A stretch of 64,000 nt of DNA from Streptomyces sp. NBC_00271 (GTDB taxonomy: Bacteria; Actinomycetota; Actinomycetes; Streptomycetales; Streptomycetaceae), in the NCBI RefSeq assembly GCF_036178845.1, contig NZ_CP108070.1:2108001-2172000 (forward strand), given 5' to 3'. Of this stretch, positions 40,396 through 48,936 are shown piece by piece. Below the pieces are notes generated by a model. That model made no database searches. It was not told the DNA's origin and saw nothing but the letters and a program-made list of their open reading frames with translations. The first letter of the stretch is position 1; each line of letters begins with the position of its first letter. Position numbers and translations under genes: made by a program.

Positions 40396-41181
40396 TCAGT
40401 GGGCGGGGCTTACCGCCTGAAGAAGGCGGCCTTCCTCGTACGCCAGCGCGGTCGCCGACAGGCCGCCCTCGCTGCCGCTGAGGAGCACGGTGAGGGAGCC
40501 CTCGGCGGGGGCCGCCGGGTCCGGGAGCTCGCCGATCCTGCGCAGTGCCTGCGCGGCGACCGCCCCGGCGGAGCCATGCAGCGCGAGCGGTGGGAGGCCG
40601 GGCTGCTGCACGGCCGTACGGATGCGTTCGGCGACCAGCTCGTAATGGGTGCAGCCCAGGACGACGGCCCTTACATCGCGGGGGGTGCGCTCGGCCGCCG
40701 CTGCGATCGCGGCGTCGATGCCCTCCTGGTCACCGTGCTCCACGGCGTCGGCGAGCCCGGGGCAGGCCACTTCGGTCACGGGCACCCCCGCGGCGAACTC
40801 GCCGATGAGCCCGCGCTGATAGGGGCTCCCGGTGGTGGAGGGCGTGGCCCAGATCGCGACGGGTCCCCCACCGGCCGCGGCCGGCTTGATCGCCGGGACC
40901 GTGCCGATCACGGGCACCTCCGGCTCCAGACGGGCGCGCAGCGCCGACAGGGCTCGCACGGAGGCGGTGTTGCAGGCGACGATCAGGGCGTCGGGACGGT
41001 ACTGCGCGGCGGCCTCGGCGACGGCGAGGGCGCGGGCGGTCACGTCCTCAGGCGTACGCGGTCCCCAGGGCATGCTGCCGGGGTCCGAGGAGAGCACGAG
41101 ATCGGCGTCCGGCCGCAGTCGACGTACCGCGGCGGCAGCAGCTAGCAGTCCGATTCCGGAGTCCATGAGCGCGATCTTCAC
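40396..41181 (-). CDS. murI: Glutamate racemase family protein
   Basis: 261 aa. Asp/Glu racemase fold with D7 in DSGIG and the two catalytic cysteines C70 (VACNTAS) and C177 (VLGCTHYE). It interconverts L- and D-glutamate for peptidoglycan, or a related amino acid. The sequence is divergent from typical MurI (SSDPGSMPWGPRTPEDV), so this could be a second, non-housekeeping racemase. The GTG start is preceded at 6 nt by TATGGT (41188-41193); probably leaderless. It is divergent from a GT2 gene only 58 nt away. Confidence 0.88.
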   Translation of the reverse strand: MKIALMDSGIGLLAAAAAVRRLRPDADLVLSSDPGSMPWGPRTPEDVTARALAVAEAAAQYRPDALIVACNTASVRALSALRARLEPEVPVIGTVPAIKPAAAGGGPVAIWATPSTTGSPYQRGLIGEFAAGVPVTEVACPGLADAVEHGDQEGIDAAIAAAAERTPRDVRAVVLGCTHYELVAERIRTAVQQPGLPPLALHGSAGAVAAQALRRIGELPDPAAPAEGSLTVLLSGSEGGLSATALAYEEGRLLQAVSPAH

Positions 41182-41239
41182 CCGGTCACCATAGACGATC
41201 CGCCCCGACGGACCCCCGGGGTGGGGCAGACTGCGACGA

Positions 41240-42415
41240 GTGAGTGCCGTCGCGTGGACCGCCGTGGGATCACTGGCCGCCTGGCTGTGGCTGCTGCTCG
41301 GGCAGGGCTTCTTCTGGCGTACGGATCTGCGGCTGCCGCCGCGTCGGGAACCGGACGACTGGCCGTCCGTCTGCGTCGTCGTACCGGCGCGCGACGAGGC
41401 CGCCGTGCTGCCCGAGAGCCTGCCCTCGCTGCTCGCCCAGGACTATCCGGGGCGCGCCGAGATCTTCCTCGTCGACGACGGCAGCTCGGACGGCACCGGG
41501 GAGCTGGCCCGTGAGCTCGCCCGCACGCACGGCGGGCTGCCGCTCACCGTCGACTCGCCCGGGGAGCCGCCCGCGGGCTGGACCGGCAAGCTCTGGGCCG
41601 TGCGTCATGGCATCGGCCTGGCACGCGCGCGTGGCCCCGAATACCTGCTGCTGACGGACGCGGACATCGCGCACGCGCCGGACAGCCTGCGGACGCTGGT
41701 CGCCGCGGCGCGCACCGGCGGCTTCGACCTGGTCTCGCAGATGGCCCGGCTGCGGGTGGAGAGCGTGTGGGAGCGGCTCGTCGTCCCCGCCTTCGTCTAC
41801 TTCTTCGCACAGCTCTATCCCTTCCGGTGGATCGCGGTGAAGGACTCACGGACGGCGGCCGCGGCGGGCGGCTGCGTACTGCTGCGCGCGGACGCCGCCG
41901 AGCGGGCGCGGATTCCGGACGCCATCCGGCACGCCGTCATCGACGACGTGTCGCTCGCGAGGGCGGTCAAGGGGAGCGGGGGTCACATCTGGCTGGGGCT
42001 GGCCGAGCGGGTCGACAGCGTGCGTCCCTATCCCCGGCTGCACGACCTGTGGCGCATGGTCTCGCGCAGCGCGTACGCCCAGCTGCGGCACAACCCGCTG
42101 CTGCTCCTCGGTACGGTCCTCGGCCTCGCCGTGGTGTACCTGGTGCCGCCGGTCGCCCTCTTCACGGGTCTCTTCTCCGGGCATACGGGGATCGCGGCGG
42201 CCGGCGGGCTCGCGTGGCTGCTGATGACGGCGACGTATCTGCCGATGCTGCGCTACTACCGGCAGCCCGTGTGGCTCGCCGCGTCGCTGCCGGTGACCGC
42301 GTTCCTGTACCTCCTCATGACGGTCGATTCCGCGGTGCAGCACTACAGGGGGCGCGGCGCGGCCTGGAAGGGCCGCACCTACGCGCGCCCGGACACCGCG
42401 CTCGACGAGCGCTGA
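41240..42415 (+). CDS. HpnB-like family 2 glycosyltransferase
   Basis: 391 aa. N-terminal helix, then a GT-A domain: VCVVVPARDEAAVLPESLPSLLAQDYPGRAEIFLVDDGSSDGTGELAREL, the PPAGWTGKLWAVRHG loop and LLLTDADIAHAPDSL (DxD). Three to four C-terminal membrane helices follow. This layout and the GWTGKLWA loop are those of hopene-associated glycosyltransferase HpnB. No hopanoid gene lies nearby, so a lipid acceptor is inferred only. The GTG start has CAGACT 7 nt upstream and no ribosome binding site. An ordinary processive GT2 is the alternative. Confidence 0.88.
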   Translation: MSAVAWTAVGSLAAWLWLLLGQGFFWRTDLRLPPRREPDDWPSVCVVVPARDEAAVLPESLPSLLAQDYPGRAEIFLVDDGSSDGTGELARELARTHGGLPLTVDSPGEPPAGWTGKLWAVRHGIGLARARGPEYLLLTDADIAHAPDSLRTLVAAARTGGFDLVSQMARLRVESVWERLVVPAFVYFFAQLYPFRWIAVKDSRTAAAAGGCVLLRADAAERARIPDAIRHAVIDDVSLARAVKGSGGHIWLGLAERVDSVRPYPRLHDLWRMVSRSAYAQLRHNPLLLLGTVLGLAVVYLVPPVALFTGLFSGHTGIAAAGGLAWLLMTATYLPMLRYYRQPVWLAASLPVTAFLYLLMTVDSAVQHYRGRGAAWKGRTYARPDTALDER

Positions 42416-42422
42416 CCGGGCA

Positions 42423-42486
42423 CTTCCTGTGGGTCATTTCCTGCGAGCCACTTTCGCTGGGTCGCTTCCTGTGGGTCACTTCCTGC
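42423..42486. repeat. 22-bp direct repeat spanning the TerD gene stop
   Basis: Copies 42423-42444 and 42465-42486 match at 21 of 22 positions with a 42-bp period. The copy at 42465-42486 contains the final codons and TGA of the TerD gene; the other is outside. Shorter fragments of the same motif (GGGTC, TTCCTG) fill the space between. Confidence 0.88.
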
Positions 42487-43897
42487 CGGGGGTCCAGTTC
42501 ATGCCCCACCCGTAGACGCGGTCCACCGTGCGCTGCGGGCTCACGCCGCGCTCGGGGACGAGGTAGCGGGCTTCACGCTGGACGATCAGGTCGCCGCCGT
42601 TGTTGGTGATGAGGGCGAGGGCGCAGACCGTCGAGGGCACCGTGCACTCGTCGAGCGAAAAGTCGACGGGGGCGCCGTTCAGCGGTTGCAGGGTGACCGT
42701 GGCATGCAGGTCGGCGAACGAACGCGCCCCTTCATAGATGGTGACGAAGATGAGGATGCGCCGGAAACTCTGCTTGTGGTCGAGGTTGACGGTGAGGTTC
42801 TCGCCGCTCGCCACGGCACCGGTGCGGTCGTCGCCGTCGAGGTGGATGTACGGCGGCTGGTGCAGCGCCCCGAAGGCGTTGCCGAGCGCCTGGACGACTC
42901 CCTTGCGGCCGTCGGACAGCTCGTACAGGGCGCAGAGGTCGAGGTCGAGGTCCCTGTGCGCCGCGACGGCCCGGCCCCGCTTGCTGCCCCACCCCGAGAA
43001 CTGCTTGCGCACCTGCCAGTTGAGGTTGACCCGCATGGCGCCGGACGTGCCGCCCTGCTTGGTCAGCGAGACCGAGGGCGCCTCCTTGGTGAGCGTGACC
43101 TTGGAGAGGCGGACCGGGGCCGCGGGCCGGGCGGGCGGCGGAGCCATGGCGGGGGGCGAGACGGTGACCGGCGGTGCGGTGACGGGCGGTGCGACGGGCG
43201 GGGGCATGTTCACCGGTGGCCCGACCGGCGGCGGACCGGCCACACGTGTACCGGGCGCGGGCGGCATGGCGGCGGGGGGTGTGGGGCCGGGCGGTGCGGG
43301 CGCAGGCGGTGCGGGGACGACCGGCGCGGTGGCGGTCGGCGCGGGCTGAGACGGGGGCGATGCCGCGTGCTGCGGCTCGTCCACCGTGATTCCGTAGTCC
43401 TTCGCCAGCCCTTCCAGTCCGCTGCCGTACCCCTGCCCGACCGCGCGGAACTTCCAGGCACCCTGGCGCCGGTAGAACTCGCCGAGCACGAAGGCGGTCT
43501 CGACGGTCGCGTCCTTGCTGTCGAAGCGCGCGATCTCCGTGCCCTGCCCCGCGTCGAGCACGCGGATGTACAGACCGGGCACCTGCCCGAAGGTGCCGCC
43601 GTCCGCGGAGGCGGCCAGCACCACGGTCTCGATGGCGCCCTCCACGCGCGCGAGGTCGACGAACAGGGTGTCGGTCACCTGACCGCCGTCGCCCCGCTTG
43701 CCCTCGTGCCGCACAGCGCCGGAGGGGTGTGCCGGCTGGTTGTAGAACACGAAGTCGCCGTCGGAGCGGACCTTTCCGGAGACCAGCAACAGCGCGGAAG
43801 CATCCGCGTCGGGGACCCCGGGCCCCGAACGCCACCCCATTTCGACGCGCAACCCACGCGTCGGCACAGGAACATTCGAACCTTTAGGCATTGTCAT
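42476..43897 (-). CDS. Tandem TerD-domain protein with Pro-rich linker
   Basis: 473 aa. The first TerD domain (about 1-170) starts [38 protein letters not shown] and contains [20 protein letters not shown] and [34 protein letters not shown]. Residues about 175-290 are a low-complexity Pro/Ala linker. The second half (about 290-473) holds a TerD/TerF-like domain ([46 protein letters not shown]). Such domains bind calcium through acidic residues and belong to tellurite and stress-resistance systems. The start is the ATG with GGGGGCGG upstream; in-frame starts 4-5 codons earlier exist. Confidence 0.92.
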   Translation of the reverse strand: MTMPKGSNVPVPTRGLRVEMGWRSGPGVPDADASALLLVSGKVRSDGDFVFYNQPAHPSGAVRHEGKRGDGGQVTDTLFVDLARVEGAIETVVLAASADGGTFGQVPGLYIRVLDAGQGTEIARFDSKDATVETAFVLGEFYRRQGAWKFRAVGQGYGSGLEGLAKDYGITVDEPQHAASPPSQPAPTATAPVVPAPPAPAPPGPTPPAAMPPAPGTRVAGPPPVGPPVNMPPPVAPPVTAPPVTVSPPAMAPPPARPAAPVRLSKVTLTKEAPSVSLTKQGGTSGAMRVNLNWQVRKQFSGWGSKRGRAVAAHRDLDLDLCALYELSDGRKGVVQALGNAFGALHQPPYIHLDGDDRTGAVASGENLTVNLDHKQSFRRILIFVTIYEGARSFADLHATVTLQPLNGAPVDFSLDECTVPSTVCALALITNNGGDLIVQREARYLVPERGVSPQRTVDRVYGWGMNWTPGRK

Positions 43898-44211
43898 GTC
43901 CGCCCCCATCACGTGTCACCGCGCCAGGCCGCGCCTCGGGCCGTCCCTCGGGCCCTTTCCCAACCAACCTATTCCCCCAAGGCGGAGAACTCCTGTGCGG
44001 TGCCCCGGAAGATCGAACGAGGGGCCTCGAACACTGCTGGCCAACCACCGGTAACCCCCTCGGAACTCGGCCTTTACGCGATCTGAACCCGATTTGGCGC
44101 CCTTTTTTGCCGAGTTCGCTCGCATTGGGGATCCCGCGTCACTGCCGACACGGAAAACAACCCTCTTATCGGTCTCCCCAACCAGCACATCGTGGGCTTA
44201 ACTTATGTGCC
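43898..44211. other. Divergent intergenic region between the TerD and repeat-rich protein genes
   Basis: About 314 nt, noticeably less G+C-rich than its surroundings near 44.0-44.2 kb. The right side carries TAACTT (44199-44204) as the -10 of the next gene. No gene, repeat or hairpin was recognised. Confidence 0.55.
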
Positions 44212-44655
44212 ATGACCTCCCCCCGCTCCACCTATGGCGGCGGTTACTACTCCGCGCCGTCCTTCCCGGACACCCCGATCTACGACTCCCTGGTCGCCGA
44301 GCGGGGCACTCCCCAGATCGCCCCGATCCGGGTTCCCGCCGCCTACGACACGGGCAGCAGCTACCTTCCCGCGCTCCCCTCGGCACTTCCCGCCCTGCCC
44401 GCGGGACCCTCGCAGCAGGCCCCCATGTACGGCGGCTACCCGCAGGCCCAACAGCCCGCACCGCTGCAGCAGGCCCCGGCTCCGTACATCCCGCAGCAGG
44501 CCGGCGCCCCGCGCGGCTACCCGGGACCCCAGCAGCAGCCGCAGCGCCCGATGGCGGCCGGCACCGGCTACGAGGCCATGCGCCCCGCGGCTCCCCGCCC
44601 CGCCCCGGCTCCGTACCAGGACCCGTACAACAACCAGCAGTACCGCGGGTACTGA
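44212..44655 (+). CDS. Pro/Gln/Tyr-rich low-complexity protein conserved in Streptomyces
   Basis: 147 aa. The N-terminus MTSPRSTYGGGYYSAPSFPDTPIYDSLVAERGTPQIAPIRVP looks conserved and structured, the rest is a disordered tail of PAGP, QQAP and PQQ units ending in QDPYNNQQYRGY. No catalytic motif, signal peptide or membrane helix. From memory this N-terminus recurs in many streptomycetes as a protein of unknown function. TAACTT ends 7 nt before the ATG, so the mRNA is probably leaderless. Confidence 0.8.
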   Translation: MTSPRSTYGGGYYSAPSFPDTPIYDSLVAERGTPQIAPIRVPAAYDTGSSYLPALPSALPALPAGPSQQAPMYGGYPQAQQPAPLQQAPAPYIPQQAGAPRGYPGPQQQPQRPMAAGTGYEAMRPAAPRPAPAPYQDPYNNQQYRGY

Positions 44656-44723
44656 GGGGCTGAGGTAGGCGGGCACCGCGGCATTCGGACCGGAATGTCG
44701 GTGCCCGCTGGCACGATGGAGTC

Positions 44724-45548
44724 ATGGGGAATGCGGAGCTGCACTCGATCCATGTCCATCCGGTCAAGGCCTTCCGGGCTCTCTCGCCCAGGGAGGCCGT
44801 CGTGGAGCCCTGGGGGCTGGCCGGAGACCGACGTTGGGTACTGATCGACGACGGGGGAAAGGTCGTCACCCAGCGTCAGCAACCACGGCTGGCACTGGCC
44901 GCCGCCGAGCTGCTGCCCGGCGGCGGCATTCGCCTGTCCGCGCCCGGCCGTGAGCCGCTGACCGTCCACGTGCCCCGGCCGGTCGGCACGACGCCGCTGG
45001 ATCTCTTCGGCAGCAAGGTGGAGGCGGTCCTCGCCGACGCGGACGCGCACGCCTGGTGCAGTGACTATCTGGGGACCCAGGTCCGTCTCCTGCACATGGA
45101 CGACCCCGCCACGCGCAGGCCGGTCGACCCGGACTACGCGCGTCCGGGCGAGACCGTCAGCTTCGCCGACGGCTATCCCCTGCTGGTCACCACGCTCGCC
45201 TCGCTGGACGCGCTCAACTCCTTGATCGCGCAGGGCGACCGCGCCGACGAGGGCCCCCTCCCGATGAACCGATTCCGGCCGAACGTGGTGGTGGCGGGCA
45301 CGACGGCATGGGCCGAGGACGGCTGGCGGCGGATCGCCATCGGCGAGGTCTCCTTCCGGGTGCCCAAGATGTGCGGCCGCTGCGCCGTGACCACCACCGA
45401 CCAGGACACCGCCCAGCGCGGCAAGGAGCCGCTGCGCACACTCGGACGCCACCGCCGCTTCGGCTCCCAGCTCGTCTTCGGACAGAACCTGGTGCCGGAG
45501 TCCCGGGGCACGGTGCGGATCGGCGATCCGGTCACGGTCCTCGAATGA
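44724..45548 (+). CDS. MOSC-domain molybdenum-cofactor protein (YcbX/mARC-like)
   Basis: 274 aa. An N-terminal beta-barrel domain (LHSIHVHPVKAFRALSPREAVVEPWGLAGDRRWVLIDDGGKVVTQRQQPRLAL) is followed by a MOSC domain with NRFRPNVVVAGTTAWAEDGWRRIAIGEVSFRVPKMCGRCAVTTTDQDT. The Cys in MCGRCAVTT is the expected molybdenum ligand of mARC/YcbX enzymes, which reduce N-hydroxylated compounds. Such proteins often carry or recruit a ferredoxin; none is fused here. CACGAT ends 6 nt before the ATG. Confidence 0.92.
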   Translation: MGNAELHSIHVHPVKAFRALSPREAVVEPWGLAGDRRWVLIDDGGKVVTQRQQPRLALAAAELLPGGGIRLSAPGREPLTVHVPRPVGTTPLDLFGSKVEAVLADADAHAWCSDYLGTQVRLLHMDDPATRRPVDPDYARPGETVSFADGYPLLVTTLASLDALNSLIAQGDRADEGPLPMNRFRPNVVVAGTTAWAEDGWRRIAIGEVSFRVPKMCGRCAVTTTDQDTAQRGKEPLRTLGRHRRFGSQLVFGQNLVPESRGTVRIGDPVTVLE

Positions 45549-45708
45549 CCCGCCCGCGGGAACCCGGGCCCCGGGCACGGTCGTTGAGACTGTGTGAGAA
45601 GTTCATGAAAGACCCGTGGGAAGGGTGATTTCGCTCTCTCTTTCCCGGGGCTCGCCTATGAACGGCTCCGCCGGGGGTTATCACGGAGGCGAAAGGGGGT
45701 GCGGGACG

Positions 45709-46314
45709 GTGCGAGCTATCGGCGGACTCTGGCGTTGGCGGCACAATCCGCTGCGCCGCACGACCGATCTGGTCGAGGCATGGCTGGCCCTGCTGGCCGT
45801 CCTGCTGATCCTCACCCTCGCGCCCCTGCTCGGCGCCCTCACCGGAGCGACGGCCGAGGACGCCCTCCAACAGGCCGTTCGGGACCAGCACCTGGCCCGC
45901 CACGAAGTGACGGCCACCGTGGTCGGCAAGGCGGCCCGGGCCCCGCTGGACCCCGATCCCGAGGCCTCGTCGGCGCAGGATCCGCACAGCCGTGTGCTCG
46001 CCGACTGGACCGCTCCGGACGGCACGGCGCATCACGGCAAGGTGATAGCCGCCCTCAAGTCACCGCACAAGGGCGACCACTTCACGCTCTGGACCGACGA
46101 GCACGGTGACATAGTCGCCCGCCCGCTGGATCCGGCCACCGCGACGACGCACGCCGTGCTGGCGGGCATCGGCGCGGCCCTGCTCACCGCGGGGCTCCTC
46201 GACAGCGGCAGACGTCTGATCGTGTGGCGCATGGTCCTTCGCCGGTACGCCCGTTGGGATCAGGCATGGGACAGGGCGGGCCCGGACTGGGGCAGGACGG
46301 GCACCGGCAGCTGA
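45709..46314 (+). CDS. Rv1733c-like two-helix membrane protein
   Basis: 201 aa. Typical layout for this actinobacterial family: a basic start RAIGGLWRWRHNPLRRTTDLVEAW, membrane helix 1 (LALLAVLLILTLAPLLGALTG), an extracytoplasmic domain (QQAVRDQHLARHEVTATVVG...DWTAPDGTAHHGKV), membrane helix 2 (AVLAGIGAALLTAGLLDSG) and a basic cytoplasmic tail. The GTG start is chosen for the GGAGGCGAAAGGGGG region upstream and the family's usual N-terminus; ATG 45658 is longer. Function unknown; the mycobacterial member is dormancy-related. Confidence 0.85.
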   Translation: MRAIGGLWRWRHNPLRRTTDLVEAWLALLAVLLILTLAPLLGALTGATAEDALQQAVRDQHLARHEVTATVVGKAARAPLDPDPEASSAQDPHSRVLADWTAPDGTAHHGKVIAALKSPHKGDHFTLWTDEHGDIVARPLDPATATTHAVLAGIGAALLTAGLLDSGRRLIVWRMVLRRYARWDQAWDRAGPDWGRTGTGS

Positions 46315-46472
46315 CCGCCTTCCGGCTCCGGTCAACCCACCGTGCCCGCGCACGCTACGGTGGACCGACCGAATCGTTCGGCACCGTCGTGAGAAGCTGT
46401 TCTTGATCGCGACGGGATTTCAGCACGGCCTCGCAGGACCCGCGTACGACGAGGTGGGGGCACTACAGCGCC

Positions 46473-48908
46473 ATGGCACAGGGCACGGTCCAGGTGACGC
46501 ACACCGGCACCTCGCGGTGGCGGCGCCGCACAGGAGAGTACGCATCGCTGGCCGCCGCCCTGGAGGCCGCGGCCGACGGGGACGTGCTCACCGTCGCACC
46601 CGGCACCTACCGGGAGAATCTCGTGGTCCAGCGCGCGGTGACGCTGCGCGGCCCGGAGGGCTCCCCCGGCTCCGTGCGCATCGCGCCGGTGGACGGAGTG
46701 CCGCTGACCGTGCGCGCCTCGGCCGTGGTCCAGGACCTGTACGTGGAGGGCCAGGACTCGGCGGCGCCCGCGCTGCTCGTCGAGGAGGGCACCCCGGAGC
46801 TCCTCGACATGCGGATCGTCACGCGCTCCGCGGCCGGCATCGAGGTGCGCGGCGGCGCCCGTCCGACCGTGCGGCGCTGCACGGTCGACAATCCGGCGGG
46901 CGTCGGCATCGCCGTACTCGACGGCGGCGGTGGCGTGTTCGAGGAATGCGAGGTCGTCGCGGCCGGACAGTCCGGCATCGCGGTCCGCGGCGGCGCGCAT
47001 CCCCGTCTGGAGCGCTGCCGGGTGCACCACGCCTCCGGCGCGGGCCTGTCGGTGACCGGCGAGAACTCCTCGCTCGAGGCGGTCGGTTGCGAGGTGTACG
47101 AGGTCAAGGGCTCCGGTGTGCAGATCACCGCGCGCGCCGCGGCCCATCTCACCGACTGCGATGTGCACCGCACGACGTCGGACGGCGTCACCCTGGACAC
47201 GGACGCCGTGCTCACGCTCGCCGACTGCCGCATCCACGACATCCCGGAGAACGCGGTGGACCTGCGTTCCCGCTCGGTCCTCACCCTGACCCGCACCACC
47301 GTCCGGCAGTTCGGACGCAACGGCCTGTCGGTCTGGGACCCGGGCACGCGCGTGGACGCCAACCAGTGCGAGATCTTCGACAGCACGGGCGACTACCCCG
47401 CGGTGTGGGTCAGCGACGGCGCGACCGCGGTGCTCGAGTCCTGCCGGGTGCACGACGTGCCCGACGCCCTGTTCGTCCTCGACCGCGGTTCACGCGTGGA
47501 CGTCGTCGACAGCGACCTCTCCCAAGTGCGCAACACCGCCGTCTCGGTGAGCGACGGCGCGACGGCGCAGCTCGACGACTGCCGTATCCGCGACGCCGCG
47601 ACGGGCGCCTGGTTCCGTGACCACGGAAGCGGCGGCACCCTGTCCGGCTGCACCGTGGACGGCACCCAGACCGGCGTGATCGTCACCAAGGGCGCCGACC
47701 CCACCCTCGAGCGCTGCACGGTCGACTCCCCCGCGGAGGCCGGTTTCTACGTGTCGGCGGGTGGCCGCGGCAGCTTCCACAACTGCCGGGTGACAGGCAG
47801 CGGGGGCTACGGCTTCCATGTCATCGACGGCTGCCGGGCGACGCTGAAGAAGTGCCGTACGGAGCGCTGCGCACGTGGGGGTTACGAGTTCGCCGACGGC
47901 GGCAACACACCGGGCGGCGGCCCGATCGTCGAGGACTGCACGAGCGACGAGAGCGCCGGAGTGCGCCCCCCGGCGCACGAGACGGCCGTACAGACGTCCA
48001 ACCCGTCCTCGGGCCTGCTCGGCGCGATCCCGGGCCAGCGCAGCACCGAGCAGGAGCCGCTCGTCACCGCCTCGGAGCTCGAGCCCGCGCAGCCGGCCCG
48101 TACCTCGAAGGTCGTCCTCGGCGAACTCGACGGGCTGGTGGGCCTGGACAGCGTCAAGCGCGAGGTGCGCGCCCTCACCGACATGATCGAGGTGGGCCGC
48201 CGCAGACAGTTGGCGGGTCTCAAGGCCGCCTCCGCCCGCCGCCACCTGGTCTTCACCGGCTCCCCCGGCACCGGCAAGACGACGGTCGCCCGGCTGTACG
48301 GCGAGATCCTGGCCTCGCTCGGTGTCCTGGAGAAGGGGCACCTGGTCGAGGTGTCCCGCGTCGACCTGGTGGGCGAGCACATCGGCTCCACGGCGATCCG
48401 CACCCAGGAGGCGTTCGACCGGGCGCGCGGCGGTGTCCTGTTCATCGACGAGGCGTACGCGCTGTCGCCGGAGGACTCGGGCCGCGACTTCGGCCGCGAG
48501 GCCATCGACACGCTCGTGAAGCTGATGGAGGACCACCGGGACGCGGTCGTCGTGATCGTCGCGGGCTACACGGCCGAGATGGAGCGCTTCCTCTCCGTCA
48601 ACCCCGGTGTGGCGTCCCGCTTCTCACGGACCATCACCTTCAGCGACTACGTCCCCGAGGAGCTGCTGCGGATCGTGGAGCAGCAGGCCGAGGAGCACGA
48701 GTACAGCCTGGCGCCCGGCGCGCCCGAGGCGCTGCTGAAGTACTTCACGGCCATCCCCAAGGGCCCGGCGTTCGGCAACGGCCGTACCGCGCGGCAGACC
48801 TTCGAGGCGATGGTCGAGCGGCACGCGGGGCGGGTCGCCCAGCTCGACGAGCCGAGCACGGACGACCTCACGCTGCTCTACCCCGAGGACCTGCCGGAGC
48901 TGCCCTGA
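46473..48908 (+). CDS. Right-handed beta-helix / CbbX-SpoVK-type AAA+ ATPase fusion
   Basis: 811 aa. Residues about 10-490 are parallel beta-helix repeats of the pectate-lyase/PbH1 type (repeating units such as LERCRVHHASGAGLSVTGENSSLEAVGCEVYEVKGSGVQ), with no polysaccharide-lyase signature. Residues about 550-811 are an AAA+ module: LDGLVGLDSVKREVRALTDMIEVGRRRQ, Walker A GSPGTGKTT (about 596-604), Walker B GGVLFIDEAY (about 652-661), sensor 1 VVVIVAGY, and GNGRTARQTFEAMVERHAGR. The ATPase is of the CbbX/SpoVK/EccA group, which remodel protein complexes. The beta-helix may recognise a repetitive substrate or scaffold. It has no signal peptide. Confidence 0.92.
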   Translation: MAQGTVQVTHTGTSRWRRRTGEYASLAAALEAAADGDVLTVAPGTYRENLVVQRAVTLRGPEGSPGSVRIAPVDGVPLTVRASAVVQDLYVEGQDSAAPALLVEEGTPELLDMRIVTRSAAGIEVRGGARPTVRRCTVDNPAGVGIAVLDGGGGVFEECEVVAAGQSGIAVRGGAHPRLERCRVHHASGAGLSVTGENSSLEAVGCEVYEVKGSGVQITARAAAHLTDCDVHRTTSDGVTLDTDAVLTLADCRIHDIPENAVDLRSRSVLTLTRTTVRQFGRNGLSVWDPGTRVDANQCEIFDSTGDYPAVWVSDGATAVLESCRVHDVPDALFVLDRGSRVDVVDSDLSQVRNTAVSVSDGATAQLDDCRIRDAATGAWFRDHGSGGTLSGCTVDGTQTGVIVTKGADPTLERCTVDSPAEAGFYVSAGGRGSFHNCRVTGSGGYGFHVIDGCRATLKKCRTERCARGGYEFADGGNTPGGGPIVEDCTSDESAGVRPPAHETAVQTSNPSSGLLGAIPGQRSTEQEPLVTASELEPAQPARTSKVVLGELDGLVGLDSVKREVRALTDMIEVGRRRQLAGLKAASARRHLVFTGSPGTGKTTVARLYGEILASLGVLEKGHLVEVSRVDLVGEHIGSTAIRTQEAFDRARGGVLFIDEAYALSPEDSGRDFGREAIDTLVKLMEDHRDAVVVIVAGYTAEMERFLSVNPGVASRFSRTITFSDYVPEELLRIVEQQAEEHEYSLAPGAPEALLKYFTAIPKGPAFGNGRTARQTFEAMVERHAGRVAQLDEPSTDDLTLLYPEDLPELP

Positions 48909-48936
48909 GCCTCGCCCCGTGGACGTGCGGTCGCCC

